Assembly (NCBI GenBank): GCA_026391455.1
Contig: JAPLEH010000004.1
Span: 1-64,000, forward strand
Direction: 5' to 3'
Length of the DNA stretch: 64,000 bases
From: Bacteroidota bacterium
Lineage (GTDB): Bacteria > Bacteroidota > Bacteroidia > Chitinophagales > Chitinophagaceae
In this document: positions 25,603 through 35,870 of the stretch, in pieces
Numbering within the stretch: the stretch's first letter is position 1
Layout of the letters: every line of letters begins with the position of its first letter
Program-made: the position numbers and the translations under genes
The notes under the pieces: generated by a model
What the model was told of the DNA's origin: nothing
Seen by the model: the letters and a program-made list of their open reading frames with translations, nothing else
Databases searched by the model: none

Positions 25603-28600
25603 ATGTGGATCCGACTACTCATACTAATAGTTGTTAGTACAATATCTTCTGGCCTAAATGCCCAGGACATCTCCAACCGCGGAAAAGAATTCTGGTTGGG
25701 ATATGGCTATTGTTGGAATTTTACGTCTGAGCCTCCGCTGAATACACAGGAAATGGTATTATATCTCAGTGCCGACGCCCCGGCAAGGGTTACCGTTTCT
25801 ATCAGTAATACAGGCTGGAGCCAAACCGTAAATATTCCTGCTAACACCGTGGACGCCAGTATCCTGATTCCAAAAACAGGAACGGATGATGCCCGTATTT
25901 TCAATGAAGGACTGCAAAACAAAGCGATACATATTGTAAGTGATACACCCATTGTGGTATATGCGCATATGTACAATGGAATGATCTCCGCTGCCACGAT
26001 GCTCATACCTGTAGAAAGTTATGGATTTAAGTATTATTCTCTCAACTATTCGCAGGCGCAATCCGGATCCAGCCCGCCCCACCCTCCCATCAATACCACT
26101 CAGAACGGGCCCGACTGGTATTCCTGGTTTTATGTAGTAGCGGCAGAAGATAATACGCGAATCGAAATCATACCGGCAGATACAACACGCAATGGATGGT
26201 TACCAACTCAAGCCTATACCGTCAATTTGAACAAAGGCCAGATATATAGTGTAATGGGCAAACTGGGTGCCGGCAGCCGCGATTGGGAAGCCAGTAAGGA
26301 TATGACAGGTAGTAAAATACTTTCGGTGCCGGGAGCAGATGGCAATTGTCATCCGGTAGCTTTATTTTCCGGAAGCAGCGGCATCCGGCTTTGTAAAAAC
26401 GATGGCGGTGAAAATATGCAACAGCAGGTTTTTCCCACACAGGCTTGGGGCACCCGCTATCTTACCTATCATACACTTAATAATACCAATACAGATATCA
26501 ATGATCCGTTCAAAAATTTTTACCGCATTGCGGTAACGGATCCCACCACTGTAGTAAAAAGAAACGGTACGCCGCTCACCGGACTGATCAAAAATTTTTA
26601 CTACGAGATCATCGACAGTACGGGAGGAGATTTTATAGAAGCCGACAAGCCCATTCTTATGGCTCAGTACACACCTGGTGGAAACAGGTGTTACCTGACG
26701 AGCCAATTTGCTTATGGGGATCCTGAAATGTTTTACCTGAGCCCGGTGGAACAGGGAAGAAAAGACGTTTTGTTTTATGCCACCCGCAAACAAAATATTG
26801 ATTATAATTATCTGAACGTAATTGTGCCAACTGCCGGCCTGGCCTCTTTACGCCTCGACGGAAATCTCTTTGATCCCCTGAATATACGAACACACCCGGC
26901 CAACCCGGCCTATTCTGTAGCAATTGCCAGAATACTCGGAGCCGCCGCACAACACCATATTACCTGTGATTCCATATTTACGGGTACCATGTATGGTCTG
27001 GGTTATTTTGAAAGCTATGGCTATAATATCGGGACTTATGTAAATAACCTGAACGGCTATATACAAATCAAAAACACACTGAACACAACAGGGAATACAG
27101 ACAGTTTTACCTGCCCCAAAACACCGGTACGGCTATATGCCAAAATCGGTTTCCCGGCTACGAATATACATTGGAAACTGAGCCAGGTACCTGGCATATC
27201 CCCCAATACTGATTCCATTATTGCTAATCCTGTACCCATTGGTACTGAAAGTATAAATGGCCGGACTTATTACGTCTATACGCTCCAACAGGATTTTACT
27301 TTTGCAGGTGCGGGTACTTATACCATTCCGGTATCTTACTCAGCTACGGTTATTGAAAATTGCAGCCAGACAGAGCATTTATTTTTGAAGGTAATAGTAA
27401 AACCCGGACCCGTTTCCGATTTCTCCTTTGCCAACCTTTGTTTCAGGGATACGGTTCGCTTTACCGGAACACCCACACCCGGTATATTTAATTTAGTGAA
27501 TTATCGTTGGGATTTTCTGCATGACCTGAGTTTTCAAAATGGCATAACGGCAAAGAAATTATATCCCTCTACCGGCAACTTCGATGTGCGTTTCCGTATC
27601 TATGCGGATAATGGCTGTGTGGGCGATACCACCAAAACGATCAACATCACCAGTGGTACGGTACCCAATCTTTCATTCACGGTGAGTGGTAAACAATGTA
27701 AAGACAGTGTGCTTACGTTTACTTCTTCCATACCACCCAATATATCCAATCCTTCCACCTGGTATTGGGATTTTGGCGATGGTAATACAACAACTTCTGC
27801 CACTTCGCATACCATTACACATAGTTATTCGCCGGCAACCACCAATATTACGGTCAAGCACCTGGTGAAATTCACAACAGGTTGCAGTCCGGATACTGCG
27901 CGGTTAGTAATACCGATTATCCACGCAAACCCATCCGTTGTATTTGCTACTGTTGGCGATACTTTATGTGTGGGCAAGCCATTATTGTTTACATCTGCTT
28001 CTACCGGCATCAGCACCTGGAACTGGAATTTCGGAAACGGATCCGGCAATCAAATACCGCCATTCAATTATACATATACCAGTGCCGGTACATTCACTAT
28101 CAGGGTTACCGGTACCGATGCCAACGGATGCGGATCGGCCCCTGCAACAGGAAGTATCACCATCAATGCAGCACCTCCCATCAATGCAGGCCCGGATAAA
28201 TTTTTCAGCCTCGGAGCTTCCACGACCATTGATGCTACGATCGCCAGCCCGGCTAATTACAACTATGTGTGGACGCCTGCATTGTACCTGAGTGCTACGA
28301 ATATATTGAACCCCGTAGCCAATCCCGATGTGTCCACCACCTATACCATTGAAGCGACAGATAAAACCAATTTCTGTAAAGCAAGGGATGTGGTGGTGAT
28401 CACCCCCATATCCAAATTATATATACCTACCGGGTTTACGCCCAACGGAGATGGTAAAAACGATAAATGGGAAATACCCGGCCTGGCACTCTATCCGGAT
28501 GCACATGTTACCATTTATAACCGGGGCGGTCAGAAAATATATGACCGGGTCAATTATTTCAACAAGCCCTGGGATGGTACCTTTATGGGAGTGTTACAAC

Positions 28601-28683
28601 CATCAGCCGTGTATGTGTATATGATCGAACTGAATGACGATAAAAAACAATTACTGAAAGGAACAGTTCTTATCATACGATAA
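25603..28683 (+). CDS. T9SS type-B protein with IgGFc-binding-like and PKD domains
   Basis: A 1026-aa secreted protein. ATG 25603 gives a clean signal peptide (MWIRLLILIVVSTISSGLNAQ); an earlier in-frame TTG at 25564 would add 13 residues. Residues about 22-500 resemble the IgGFc-binding N-terminal domain (RGKEFWLGYGY, then PIVVYAHM, KPILMAQY), known from metazoan mucin-like proteins and bacterial surface proteins. PKD-like domains follow, with the W-x-F-G-D/N signatures WYWDFGDGNT and WNWNFGNGSG. The end is a gliding-motility-type type-B domain (TGFTPNGDGKNDKW to KGTVLIIR). A response regulator starts 40 bp downstream. Probable role: surface adhesin. Confidence 0.88.
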   Translation: MWIRLLILIVVSTISSGLNAQDISNRGKEFWLGYGYCWNFTSEPPLNTQEMVLYLSADAPARVTVSISNTGWSQTVNIPANTVDASILIPKTGTDDARIFNEGLQNKAIHIVSDTPIVVYAHMYNGMISAATMLIPVESYGFKYYSLNYSQAQSGSSPPHPPINTTQNGPDWYSWFYVVAAEDNTRIEIIPADTTRNGWLPTQAYTVNLNKGQIYSVMGKLGAGSRDWEASKDMTGSKILSVPGADGNCHPVALFSGSSGIRLCKNDGGENMQQQVFPTQAWGTRYLTYHTLNNTNTDINDPFKNFYRIAVTDPTTVVKRNGTPLTGLIKNFYYEIIDSTGGDFIEADKPILMAQYTPGGNRCYLTSQFAYGDPEMFYLSPVEQGRKDVLFYATRKQNIDYNYLNVIVPTAGLASLRLDGNLFDPLNIRTHPANPAYSVAIARILGAAAQHHITCDSIFTGTMYGLGYFESYGYNIGTYVNNLNGYIQIKNTLNTTGNTDSFTCPKTPVRLYAKIGFPATNIHWKLSQVPGISPNTDSIIANPVPIGTESINGRTYYVYTLQQDFTFAGAGTYTIPVSYSATVIENCSQTEHLFLKVIVKPGPVSDFSFANLCFRDTVRFTGTPTPGIFNLVNYRWDFLHDLSFQNGITAKKLYPSTGNFDVRFRIYADNGCVGDTTKTINITSGTVPNLSFTVSGKQCKDSVLTFTSSIPPNISNPSTWYWDFGDGNTTTSATSHTITHSYSPATTNITVKHLVKFTTGCSPDTARLVIPIIHANPSVVFATVGDTLCVGKPLLFTSASTGISTWNWNFGNGSGNQIPPFNYTYTSAGTFTIRVTGTDANGCGSAPATGSITINAAPPINAGPDKFFSLGASTTIDATIASPANYNYVWTPALYLSATNILNPVANPDVSTTYTIEATDKTNFCKARDVVVITPISKLYIPTGFTPNGDGKNDKWEIPGLALYPDAHVTIYNRGGQKIYDRVNYFNKPWDGTFMGVLQPSAVYVYMIELNDDKKQLLKGTVLIIR

Positions 28684-28723
28684 GGAGCTGTTTTTTCAAT
28701 ACATGATTTCAATAAACGCTTGC

Positions 28724-29335
28724 ATGCAACCCAGTATATTAATAGCAGATGATCATAGCATGATACGGAAAGGCCTTAAGCTTTTCATGCAATTAAACCT
28801 GGGCTATGAAGATATCCGGGAAGTGGGCTCGTGCAACGAACTGATGAAAGAACTGGTAAAGAAAAAATACACCCATCTCATTCTCGACATCATACTTTCC
28901 GATGGTAATACGCTCGAAGTGATACCCAACATCCGCCGCGTATATCCGGAACTGAACATACTGGTATTTTCCATGCAGCCGGCCGAAATTTATGGAGAAG
29001 CTGTAAAACAATATGGCATCCGTTACTACCTGTCAAAATCAGTGGGAGAAGAAGAGATCAATACTGCCATCGAGCGGTTCCTTCAAAACGAAGCCCCGGT
29101 ACGCAAATCCCCCTTACTGCAAAATCAGGATAATCCTTTTTCCGCACTGGCCCCCCGGGAACTGGAGATTCTCCATTATGTATTAAAAGGGGTGGGTACC
29201 AAAGAAATAGGTGAAACACTAAACCTGAAAATGAATACGGTCTCTACCCTCAAAAACAGAATCTACGAAAAAACAAATGCCGGCAATATCAAAGAACTGA
29301 TGGAACTGGCCACCCTCTATAATGTAAATTATTAA
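28724..29335 (+). CDS. NarL/LuxR-type response regulator
   Basis: A 203-aa regulator. Receiver domain, about residues 1-120: acidic pair in LIADDHSMIRKG, phospho-acceptor Asp in THLILDIILSDG (about 55) and conserved Lys in YYLSKSVGEEE. C-terminal LuxR helix-turn-helix, about 140-200: LAPRELEILHYVLKGVGTKEIG and MNTVSTLKNRIYEKTNAG. ATG 28724 (MQPSILI) is preferred to an in-frame ATG seven codons earlier. It is followed 40 bp later by the sensor kinase, with which it presumably forms a phosphorelay. Confidence 0.9.
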   Translation: MQPSILIADDHSMIRKGLKLFMQLNLGYEDIREVGSCNELMKELVKKKYTHLILDIILSDGNTLEVIPNIRRVYPELNILVFSMQPAEIYGEAVKQYGIRYYLSKSVGEEEINTAIERFLQNEAPVRKSPLLQNQDNPFSALAPRELEILHYVLKGVGTKEIGETLNLKMNTVSTLKNRIYEKTNAGNIKELMELATLYNVNY

Positions 29336-29375
29336 TTGGATTGCTGTAACTTGTCGGAGTTAACCTGATTTAGTA

Positions 29376-32300
29376 TTGCGAAACTTCCTTACCAGTTTAT
29401 TGCTGCTCTTTGCAGCCTGTGTGCATGCACAGGAAACGCCCGGTTTTCATATTCAACAATATGGCACGGAAGATGGCCTTCCTTCCAATGGGATCAAAGG
29501 GTTACAATGGGATAAATCAACCGGTTTCCTATGGATCGCAACTGAAGCCGGAATGGTGCGGTATAACGGCATGTCGTTCAAAACCTATACCAGTGAAGAC
29601 AACCCGAAAATTACCAACGAGCGGGTGCTATTCCTGGTACGCAACAATGCAGGGAAAATTTTTACGGCCGATAATAGCGGGAATATATTTTCGATTGCCA
29701 AGAACAATATTTTGTTTTTTGCCCATGAAACGATCTTCGGTAACTCAGGCAGCAATGCATTTACCCTGAATATTTCCGAGCAATTGTATAGCGCAAACCA
29801 TCAGATTAAAAACGGCCCTTTTGCACTACAATTTGATCAGGTATTGCCGCTCAATGATACGGCCTGTTATATTTTACATATCGGAAAGCTCTACTATTTT
29901 TCCTATTCATTGGAAACACCCCGCTATATTCCGGTGTCCCTTTCAAGAGCCATGTCGGCTTTTAAATGTGGCAATGAAATTTTTATAACTGACCAAACCG
30001 GACATAGCTGGCAACTCGACCAGCGTACTGAGCTGCTTTCACCCGTATCGCTTGAATTCCCCTCCGGCACCGCAGCCTTTGATATTCAAAAGAGTTCATT
30101 TGTATGGGAAAACGGAATGGCCTACCCTATCTTTTTTACCGGGGGAAAAGCATGGAAACTGATCTATGAAGCAAAAAGTTTAAAGGCCACGCTCGTAAGC
30201 AACCGTGTGCCGCAGGATGTACTCGTGCGATACGCACAATATGATGAATCATCCAATACGCTGTTTATTGGCACCGATTCAAAAGGGATCATCATCATCA
30301 AACAGAATATGGTGGAGCCCATGCGTAAAAGCAGAACAGCTGCCAATGAGCGCACGTCCTACTACTCACAGGTGGAGCTTCCCGATGGAAATATAATGAC
30401 CAACGAAGGGCATATACTGGGAAGGAACAATACTGAATTATCAAATCCTGCCTTCAAGGGCCAGATCAGCAATAGTGCATTGATGACTGGCGATTCTGTA
30501 TTCTGGTACATACAATCAAATAAAAAATATGGCGTATCCTGTTTACATCGTTATAATTTTAAAACCGGACAGCTTATCGTGTATAATAAAATCCGGCAAA
30601 ATTCCACCCAGCTTGTGATGGCGGTATCCGCCGGAAAATTATACCTGGCCAATGAGTATGGCATTTTTCGCCTGGAAGGTGACTCCTTAAAGAACCTGTA
30701 TCAGTACCCTGAATTCAATAAGCTGCACACCCATTTTGATATGAAGGAGATCAGCCCCGGTGTGCTGGCAATTGCCAAGTGTAATGCATTGGTTAGTTAC
30801 GATATCAAAGCGAATAAGGCCACGGTGTTGTACAGCCCGGGCAACTATTGTGTCCGTTCTATATGGACATATAAGGATTATGTTTTTTTCGGAACCTATG
30901 GAGATGGCCTCTATATCAGCAGGAATGGAAAGGTAAAACCACTGCCACTCGACAAAAACAAATACCTGCTTTTTACGCATTGCTTTATTGAAGACGAGAA
31001 TGGGTTTTGCTGGATCAGCACGAATCGCGGACTGTTTAAAGTAAGCATAGATGAAATGATCCATGCTTATGAAAAAAATGCCACACAGGTATATTACCAT
31101 TATTTCGGACGGCGTGACGGCATGGACATGACTGAAATGAACGGCGGATGCATGCCCTGTGGTTTAAAACTGCGCAATAAGATCATCTCGTTTCCCACTA
31201 TGGAAGGTCTGTTATGGGTAAACCCACAAACTGCAATACCTGTATTGCCTTCCGGCGAAATATTTGTGGACGAAGTGCTGGTCGACAATAAACGAATGGA
31301 CCCTTCTTTACTGGAGAAAAATGCGCTATCCCCCAAAGTACACGATATACAGATTAAACTGGGTTTTTCAGCATGGTGCAATAAAGAAAATATTTATATT
31401 GATTACCGGCTGAGTAATGATCCCGAATGGAAATCGTTGCAGGTCGATAATGGTTCTGTGATACAATTGGCCAACCTGCAAAGTGGAAACTACACCTTGC
31501 AGATCCGCAAACTGAATGGGTTTGGGACCAATAATTATTCCTACAAAGAAGTACACTTCAGTATACCCATACCATGGCATCAGCGCTGGTGGTTTTTTAT
31601 AGTTATTGGCCTGAGCCTTCTGGGATTCATTGCACTTTATCTTCAGTTTCGTACCCGCCAGTATAAGATACGGCAGCGTAAACTGGAGCAGCAGGTAGCA
31701 GAGAAAACAAAGGAACTGCAGCAGCAGAATGAAGTATTGGAAAAAAACAATACCATTAAAACGCGCCTGATCTCAATCATCAGTCACGATATTGTGACTC
31801 CGCTGAAATTTCTGACCGTGGCCGGTAAAAACCTCATCGAGAAAAGAAAGATCATGAATGAAGAATTGCAGCAGGAAACGATCCAGGAAATGGCGAATAC
31901 CTCACAGGAGCTTCAGTTATTATCTACCAATATCCTTAACTGGATAAAGTACCAGAATGAAAACCGCCGATTACAGAAAGAGACATTCTCTGTACATGAA
32001 CTGGTAAACCAGGTATTCGGAGTACTAAACTCGCTGTCGCGCCAAAAGAAGATACAACTGGCGAACAACACGGATACAGCACTGACCATTTATCAATACC
32101 AGGAGCCGTTGAAAATCCTGATCTATAACCTGGTGTCCAATGCCATCAACTTTTCAGAACAAGGAAATATTAAAGTCAACAATGATATGGAGGGAGATCA
32201 ATTGGTCATTCGAGTAAAGGATGAGGGCGTGGGCATGACACCAGAGCAAATACAAAATATCATGGCTGATCAGTTCATTATTTCTTCGGCCAATATAGAT

Positions 32301-32438
32301 AACAGAAAAGGCAACGGACTCGGTTACCTCATCATTAAAGACTTGTTGAAAATGATGGGAGCCAGTCTTCGTATCAACAGTGAAAAAGGCAAAGGCACTA
32401 CGGTATCGGTACTCATTCCCACCGCTAATACTAAGTAA
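29376..32438 (+). CDS. Two-component sensor histidine kinase with periplasmic propeller
   Basis: A 1020-aa hybrid-type sensor without a receiver. The start is TTG at 29376, which gives a signal peptide (ends CVHAQ). Residues about 20-640 carry two-component propeller repeats (EDGLPSNGIKGLQWDKSTGFLWIAT, FCWISTNRGLFKV); about 640-725 form a Y_Y_Y-like domain. A membrane helix (WWFFIVIGLSLLGFIALYL) lies near 738-757, then a coiled coil, a HisKA-type dimerisation domain with the phospho-His in SHDIVTPLKFL (about 802) and a HATPase with NLVSNAINFSEQG, DEGVGM and GNGLGYLII. Such sensors in Bacteroidota respond to saccharides or breakdown products. The signal here is unknown. Confidence 0.9.
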   Translation: MRNFLTSLLLLFAACVHAQETPGFHIQQYGTEDGLPSNGIKGLQWDKSTGFLWIATEAGMVRYNGMSFKTYTSEDNPKITNERVLFLVRNNAGKIFTADNSGNIFSIAKNNILFFAHETIFGNSGSNAFTLNISEQLYSANHQIKNGPFALQFDQVLPLNDTACYILHIGKLYYFSYSLETPRYIPVSLSRAMSAFKCGNEIFITDQTGHSWQLDQRTELLSPVSLEFPSGTAAFDIQKSSFVWENGMAYPIFFTGGKAWKLIYEAKSLKATLVSNRVPQDVLVRYAQYDESSNTLFIGTDSKGIIIIKQNMVEPMRKSRTAANERTSYYSQVELPDGNIMTNEGHILGRNNTELSNPAFKGQISNSALMTGDSVFWYIQSNKKYGVSCLHRYNFKTGQLIVYNKIRQNSTQLVMAVSAGKLYLANEYGIFRLEGDSLKNLYQYPEFNKLHTHFDMKEISPGVLAIAKCNALVSYDIKANKATVLYSPGNYCVRSIWTYKDYVFFGTYGDGLYISRNGKVKPLPLDKNKYLLFTHCFIEDENGFCWISTNRGLFKVSIDEMIHAYEKNATQVYYHYFGRRDGMDMTEMNGGCMPCGLKLRNKIISFPTMEGLLWVNPQTAIPVLPSGEIFVDEVLVDNKRMDPSLLEKNALSPKVHDIQIKLGFSAWCNKENIYIDYRLSNDPEWKSLQVDNGSVIQLANLQSGNYTLQIRKLNGFGTNNYSYKEVHFSIPIPWHQRWWFFIVIGLSLLGFIALYLQFRTRQYKIRQRKLEQQVAEKTKELQQQNEVLEKNNTIKTRLISIISHDIVTPLKFLTVAGKNLIEKRKIMNEELQQETIQEMANTSQELQLLSTNILNWIKYQNENRRLQKETFSVHELVNQVFGVLNSLSRQKKIQLANNTDTALTIYQYQEPLKILIYNLVSNAINFSEQGNIKVNNDMEGDQLVIRVKDEGVGMTPEQIQNIMADQFIISSANIDNRKGNGLGYLIIKDLLKMMGASLRINSEKGKGTTVSVLIPTANTK

Positions 32439-32542
32439 AAGCGCGATAACGGCATTCTTACAGATGCTTTCCCCTATTAATTCGTACCTTTTTCTTTTCA
32501 GGCACTGAATTTGTGCTGGATATATTTTCCAAAACATATACT

Positions 32543-34249
32543 ATGAGAAAAATCAGACAATACGTACTGAACAAGTGGCTGTACAGTATGCTATACCTTC
32601 TTTCCACAGGTATTTCCGCAACTGCTCAACCCGTATTGGGTTTTTCCGGTTTTATTACTACCGGGCTCAGCTCACCCGTTGATATCACTAATGCCGGAGA
32701 TGGCACCAACCGGCTGTTCATTGTACAACAAACAGGCCAAATCAGGATATACTCCGGCGGCAGTTTATTACCGACCCCTTTTTTGAATATCAGCACAATT
32801 ATCAGCACCGGTGGTGAAAGAGGGTTGCTCAGTCTGGCCTTTCATCCTGATTATGAAAACAATCGCTATTTCTTTGTTTATTATACCAATCTCTCCGGTG
32901 CTATTACTATTGCACGTTACCAGACACAGGCAGGCAATCCCAATCAGGCAGATGCCGCGAGTGGAGTAGTATTGTTGACCATACCCAAACCTTTTTCCAA
33001 TCATAATGGAGGTGATCTCAACTTCGGACCGGAAGGATATCTATATTTCGGCACGGGTGATGGAGGCAGCGGAGGCGATCCAAACAATTATTCACAAAAC
33101 GGATTATCGCTGCTTGGAAAAATGATTCGTATGGATGTAAGTAATTTTTCAACACCACCCTATTACTTTATTCCTGCCGATAATCCCTATACCAGCGACC
33201 CATTGGTAGATGATCATATATGGGCCTTGGGTCTCCGCAATCCCTGGCGATGGAGTTTTGATCGTACCACCGGCGATATGTGGATAGCAGATGTAGGACA
33301 GGGTTCGTGGGAGGAAGTGAATTTCAGAAGCGCCGGTACTACCGGTGGTGTCAATTATGGATGGCGTTGCTATGAAGGCAATGTTGCCTATAATACAGCT
33401 GGCTGTCTTCCTCAATCATCTTATATCTCTCCCATATTTGTGTATCCGCATGTATTTGCTACCGGAGGATTTTCCATCACGGGTGGTTTTGTATACCGCG
33501 GTGCGGAGTACCCATCTCTGCAGGGTTATTATATCTGTGCAGATTATGTATCCGGAAATGTGTGGCTCATTAATCCCAACGGCAGTGGCGGGTGGGTTAC
33601 CCGAAGACAGGCCGGACTCCCGGGAAATATTGCCGCATTCGGTGAAGCAGAAGACGGCACTTTATATGCAGTATCACTTTCAGGCAGTGTATATAAAGTA
33701 GATGTAACGGCTATCTTACCGCATACATTACTATCCTTCTCGGGTAAAAGTCAGTCCGGTTATAATGAATTACAGTGGAACGTAACCAGTACCGAACAAA
33801 CCCGCCGATACCTGGTCGAATACAGTATGAATGGAACAACCTGGCAATATGCCGGAGAGTTGCCTGCAGGTAATCAACCCAACGGGCAGTTGTATACATT
33901 CCGGCACACAATTAATAACATTGGAAAAATTTATTATCGTCTGCAGATCGAATCATTAACCGGCGATCTAAGTTATTCACCCATTATCAGTATCAGTGGG
34001 AATAAAGAACGATCAGTGATAAAGATTTTCCCAACGGTGATTACAGACCGGCAATTGAGAATCAATACAGATGAGCCACTTACACAACTGAAAATAACGG
34101 ACAGTCAGGGTCGTATGGTATTTACCAGCTCTTTGGGCGGACAACAGGGATATTTTGTTACAACGATACCCGCTTTAGGAAAAGGCATGTATTGGGTACA
34201 ATTGGTAACAGCCTCCCGCGTAGAGACACAAAAAATACTCGTACAATGA
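32543..34249 (+). CDS. PQQ-dependent sugar dehydrogenase-like protein with T9SS type-A tail
   Basis: A 568-aa secreted protein. ATG 32543 gives a signal peptide ending ISATAQ. Residues about 28-400 match the soluble glucose/sorbosone dehydrogenase propeller: LSSPVDITNAGDGTNRLFIVQQ, GGERGLLSLAFHPDYENN, HNGGDLNFGPEGYLYFGTGDGG, LGLRNPWRWSFD and WIADVGQGSWEEVNF. The C-terminal 80 residues (IFPTVITDRQLRI to VETQKILVQ) are a type-A T9SS sorting domain. It would oxidise sugars at the surface if PQQ is available; no pqq biosynthesis gene is in the window. Downstream of the two-component pair. Confidence 0.88.
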   Translation: MRKIRQYVLNKWLYSMLYLLSTGISATAQPVLGFSGFITTGLSSPVDITNAGDGTNRLFIVQQTGQIRIYSGGSLLPTPFLNISTIISTGGERGLLSLAFHPDYENNRYFFVYYTNLSGAITIARYQTQAGNPNQADAASGVVLLTIPKPFSNHNGGDLNFGPEGYLYFGTGDGGSGGDPNNYSQNGLSLLGKMIRMDVSNFSTPPYYFIPADNPYTSDPLVDDHIWALGLRNPWRWSFDRTTGDMWIADVGQGSWEEVNFRSAGTTGGVNYGWRCYEGNVAYNTAGCLPQSSYISPIFVYPHVFATGGFSITGGFVYRGAEYPSLQGYYICADYVSGNVWLINPNGSGGWVTRRQAGLPGNIAAFGEAEDGTLYAVSLSGSVYKVDVTAILPHTLLSFSGKSQSGYNELQWNVTSTEQTRRYLVEYSMNGTTWQYAGELPAGNQPNGQLYTFRHTINNIGKIYYRLQIESLTGDLSYSPIISISGNKERSVIKIFPTVITDRQLRINTDEPLTQLKITDSQGRMVFTSSLGGQQGYFVTTIPALGKGMYWVQLVTASRVETQKILVQ

Positions 34250-34328
34250 TAACGGAAGCGTAAACGATACGGCAGTCTTAATTATGTTGCGTCTGGCGAA
34301 AGAGTATGTTTTCCGCAAGGCGGAGAAA

Positions 34329-34802
34329 TCATTTGCTTTTGAGGTCTTTTATCGCTTCCATTACCAGCCCCTGCTCAAACCCGTGCCGTATAAGAAAATC
34401 GGCTGTTTTTTTCTGCCTTACCAAATATTGCTCACCCTTCAAGGAAGCATATTTTTTTTCGGCCAGTTCAAAAAGTGTTTTACGGTAATCGTCTTCGTCA
34501 ATTTGCTTCAGCGCTTTTTTAATACAATAATCACTGACTTGTTTTTGTCTTAGTTCATATTTTATTTTTACCCGACCCCATTGTTTTACCCGGTATTTTC
34601 CTCCGGCAAAAGCAATGGCAAACCGTTCTTCATTCAAGTAGTTTTCTTCGATCAGCGCCGCAATAATCCCATCATGTTCTTTGGTCCATACGCCCAGGTT
34701 GAATAGCTTTTCCTTTACTTCAGCATGACTTCTTTCCTGGTATGCACAATAATGTTTTAACTTCTGCAAAGCCTGTTCGTTTGTCAACGTTTTTTTGTAC
34801 AT
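34329..34802 (-). CDS. recX: Recombination regulator RecX
   Basis: A 157-aa all-helical protein that modulates RecA filaments. Typical three-helix repeats are visible: LQKLKHYCAYQERSHAEVKEKL, IIAALIEENYLNEERFAIAFAGG, KIKYELRQKQVSDYCIKKALKQI and RQKKTADFLIRHGFEQGLVMEAI. The start is ATG 34802 (MYKKTLTNEQ); the open frame extends 51 codons further upstream, but that part is unlike RecX. An exact TATTTTTG (-7-like) lies 4 nt before the start. Convergent with the PQQ-type dehydrogenase gene. Confidence 0.9.
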   Translation of the reverse strand: MYKKTLTNEQALQKLKHYCAYQERSHAEVKEKLFNLGVWTKEHDGIIAALIEENYLNEERFAIAFAGGKYRVKQWGRVKIKYELRQKQVSDYCIKKALKQIDEDDYRKTLFELAEKKYASLKGEQYLVRQKKTADFLIRHGFEQGLVMEAIKDLKSK

Positions 34803-34903
34803 GATGCAAAAATAACAAAGATGCCGTTGTGAACGGGACCATAGAAACAGCATGCAGGTCATATAAGATGAATGCAAACAAAGGTCTGTTTTTGAAACAG
34901 CAC

Positions 34904-34930
34904 AAAAAAACTCCCCGCACATGCGGGGAG
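34904..34930 (-). terminator. Intrinsic terminator after the 287-aa T9SS-locus gene
   Basis: A 9-bp perfect stem (CTCCCCGCA with TGCGGGGAG, 2-nt apparent loop) lies 31 nt past the minus-strand stop at 34962, followed on that strand by seven T (34904-34910). It closes the four-gene surface cluster. Confidence 0.85.
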
Positions 34931-34961
34931 CTGCTCCGGGAAGGTTTATGGTCAATGGAAA

Positions 34962-35825
34962 TTACTTTTCTTCTTTTTTCCCCACTCTGAAAATGGCCGG
35001 TTCGCTTACGCCATCGCCGTTTACATTTCCATCACTGATGGGCTTGCCCTGCTGATCCAATGCCTGTATGGTCCAGATGAACTGTTTGCTGGTTTTAACG
35101 GAATCAACACCGGCAGAAAGATCCATCATACCCAATTGTGGTTGCCAGATAAATTGCGTTGTACCGGTGATCGCTTTATCCAGCAGTGGTTGATTGCTGC
35201 GGAGTGCCTGCACCGGTTGCTGATTCGCCAATACTTCAAAAACCAATATGCGGTAGGTTACGGGAAAAACGGGCCTTGGGGTTACGGGAGTCCAGCGGAA
35301 AGTGATATAGGTTTGTGCCAGTTTTGTATCCAGCACCATATCATTAGCCGGCATAACGGGTATGGATAGTTGAAAAGCTGCCAGGTTGAACGTGCGGCAT
35401 CGCTCCTCGCTTACCGGTAAATAATCAATAGGTGTCACCAATTGTACACAAAGCTGGTAATTATCGGAAGGCAGTTTACCGGTTTTATCAAGCGACACTT
35501 TATACTTACCGCTGAATACCATAATATCTGCCGGTATTACATCCGCAGCATAAAACAACTGGTTGCCTCCGGTAAGGTTGATCACACGTGCATTTGCAAG
35601 ATTGGTGGTGCCGACCACTGTACCATCCAGCGTTTTAAAACTGGCTTTGATCACCACGCGGCGGCCAAGCCCTGCAGGGCTGGAAACAAGGTAGGTCATA
35701 TCCTTCGTGCCCCAGTTGAAAATGGACCCCGGAGCTTGTGGCGATACCACAATATTGGTGTTGAACTGTGACCGTACATCCAGCATCGCCAGCAAAAAGA
35801 TCGTTGTATAAAGTATTTTTTTCAT
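34962..35825 (-). CDS. Secreted protein, small paralogue of the 779-aa repeat protein
   Basis: A 287-aa protein with a signal peptide (ends MLDVRSQ). The N-terminal part (NYQLCVQLV...PVSEERCRTFNL) and a following FN3-like segment (YITFRWTPVTPRPVFPVTYRILVFEV, then ALRSNQPLLDKAI) line up with the architecture of the 779-aa protein encoded 8 kb upstream on the same strand (GTYSICVQ, VSREVC, FRWTPLVPKPKEPVTYRLKV, AMRSNTPI). It therefore looks like a single-repeat version of it. It may belong to the TANFOR-like group of Bacteroidota surface proteins, which I cannot confirm. It is the last gene before a strong terminator. Confidence 0.75.
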   Translation of the reverse strand: MKKILYTTIFLLAMLDVRSQFNTNIVVSPQAPGSIFNWGTKDMTYLVSSPAGLGRRVVIKASFKTLDGTVVGTTNLANARVINLTGGNQLFYAADVIPADIMVFSGKYKVSLDKTGKLPSDNYQLCVQLVTPIDYLPVSEERCRTFNLAAFQLSIPVMPANDMVLDTKLAQTYITFRWTPVTPRPVFPVTYRILVFEVLANQQPVQALRSNQPLLDKAITGTTQFIWQPQLGMMDLSAGVDSVKTSKQFIWTIQALDQQGKPISDGNVNGDGVSEPAIFRVGKKEEK

Positions 35826-35870
35826 CGCAATAATTTATTTCACTGATAAATAAAACAATTGTTTTGTCAT

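Noticed and set aside
34803-34955. Upstream in-frame extension of recX
   Set aside because: The added 51 residues are rich in Cys and Met, unlike RecX, and cross the terminator of the neighbouring gene.
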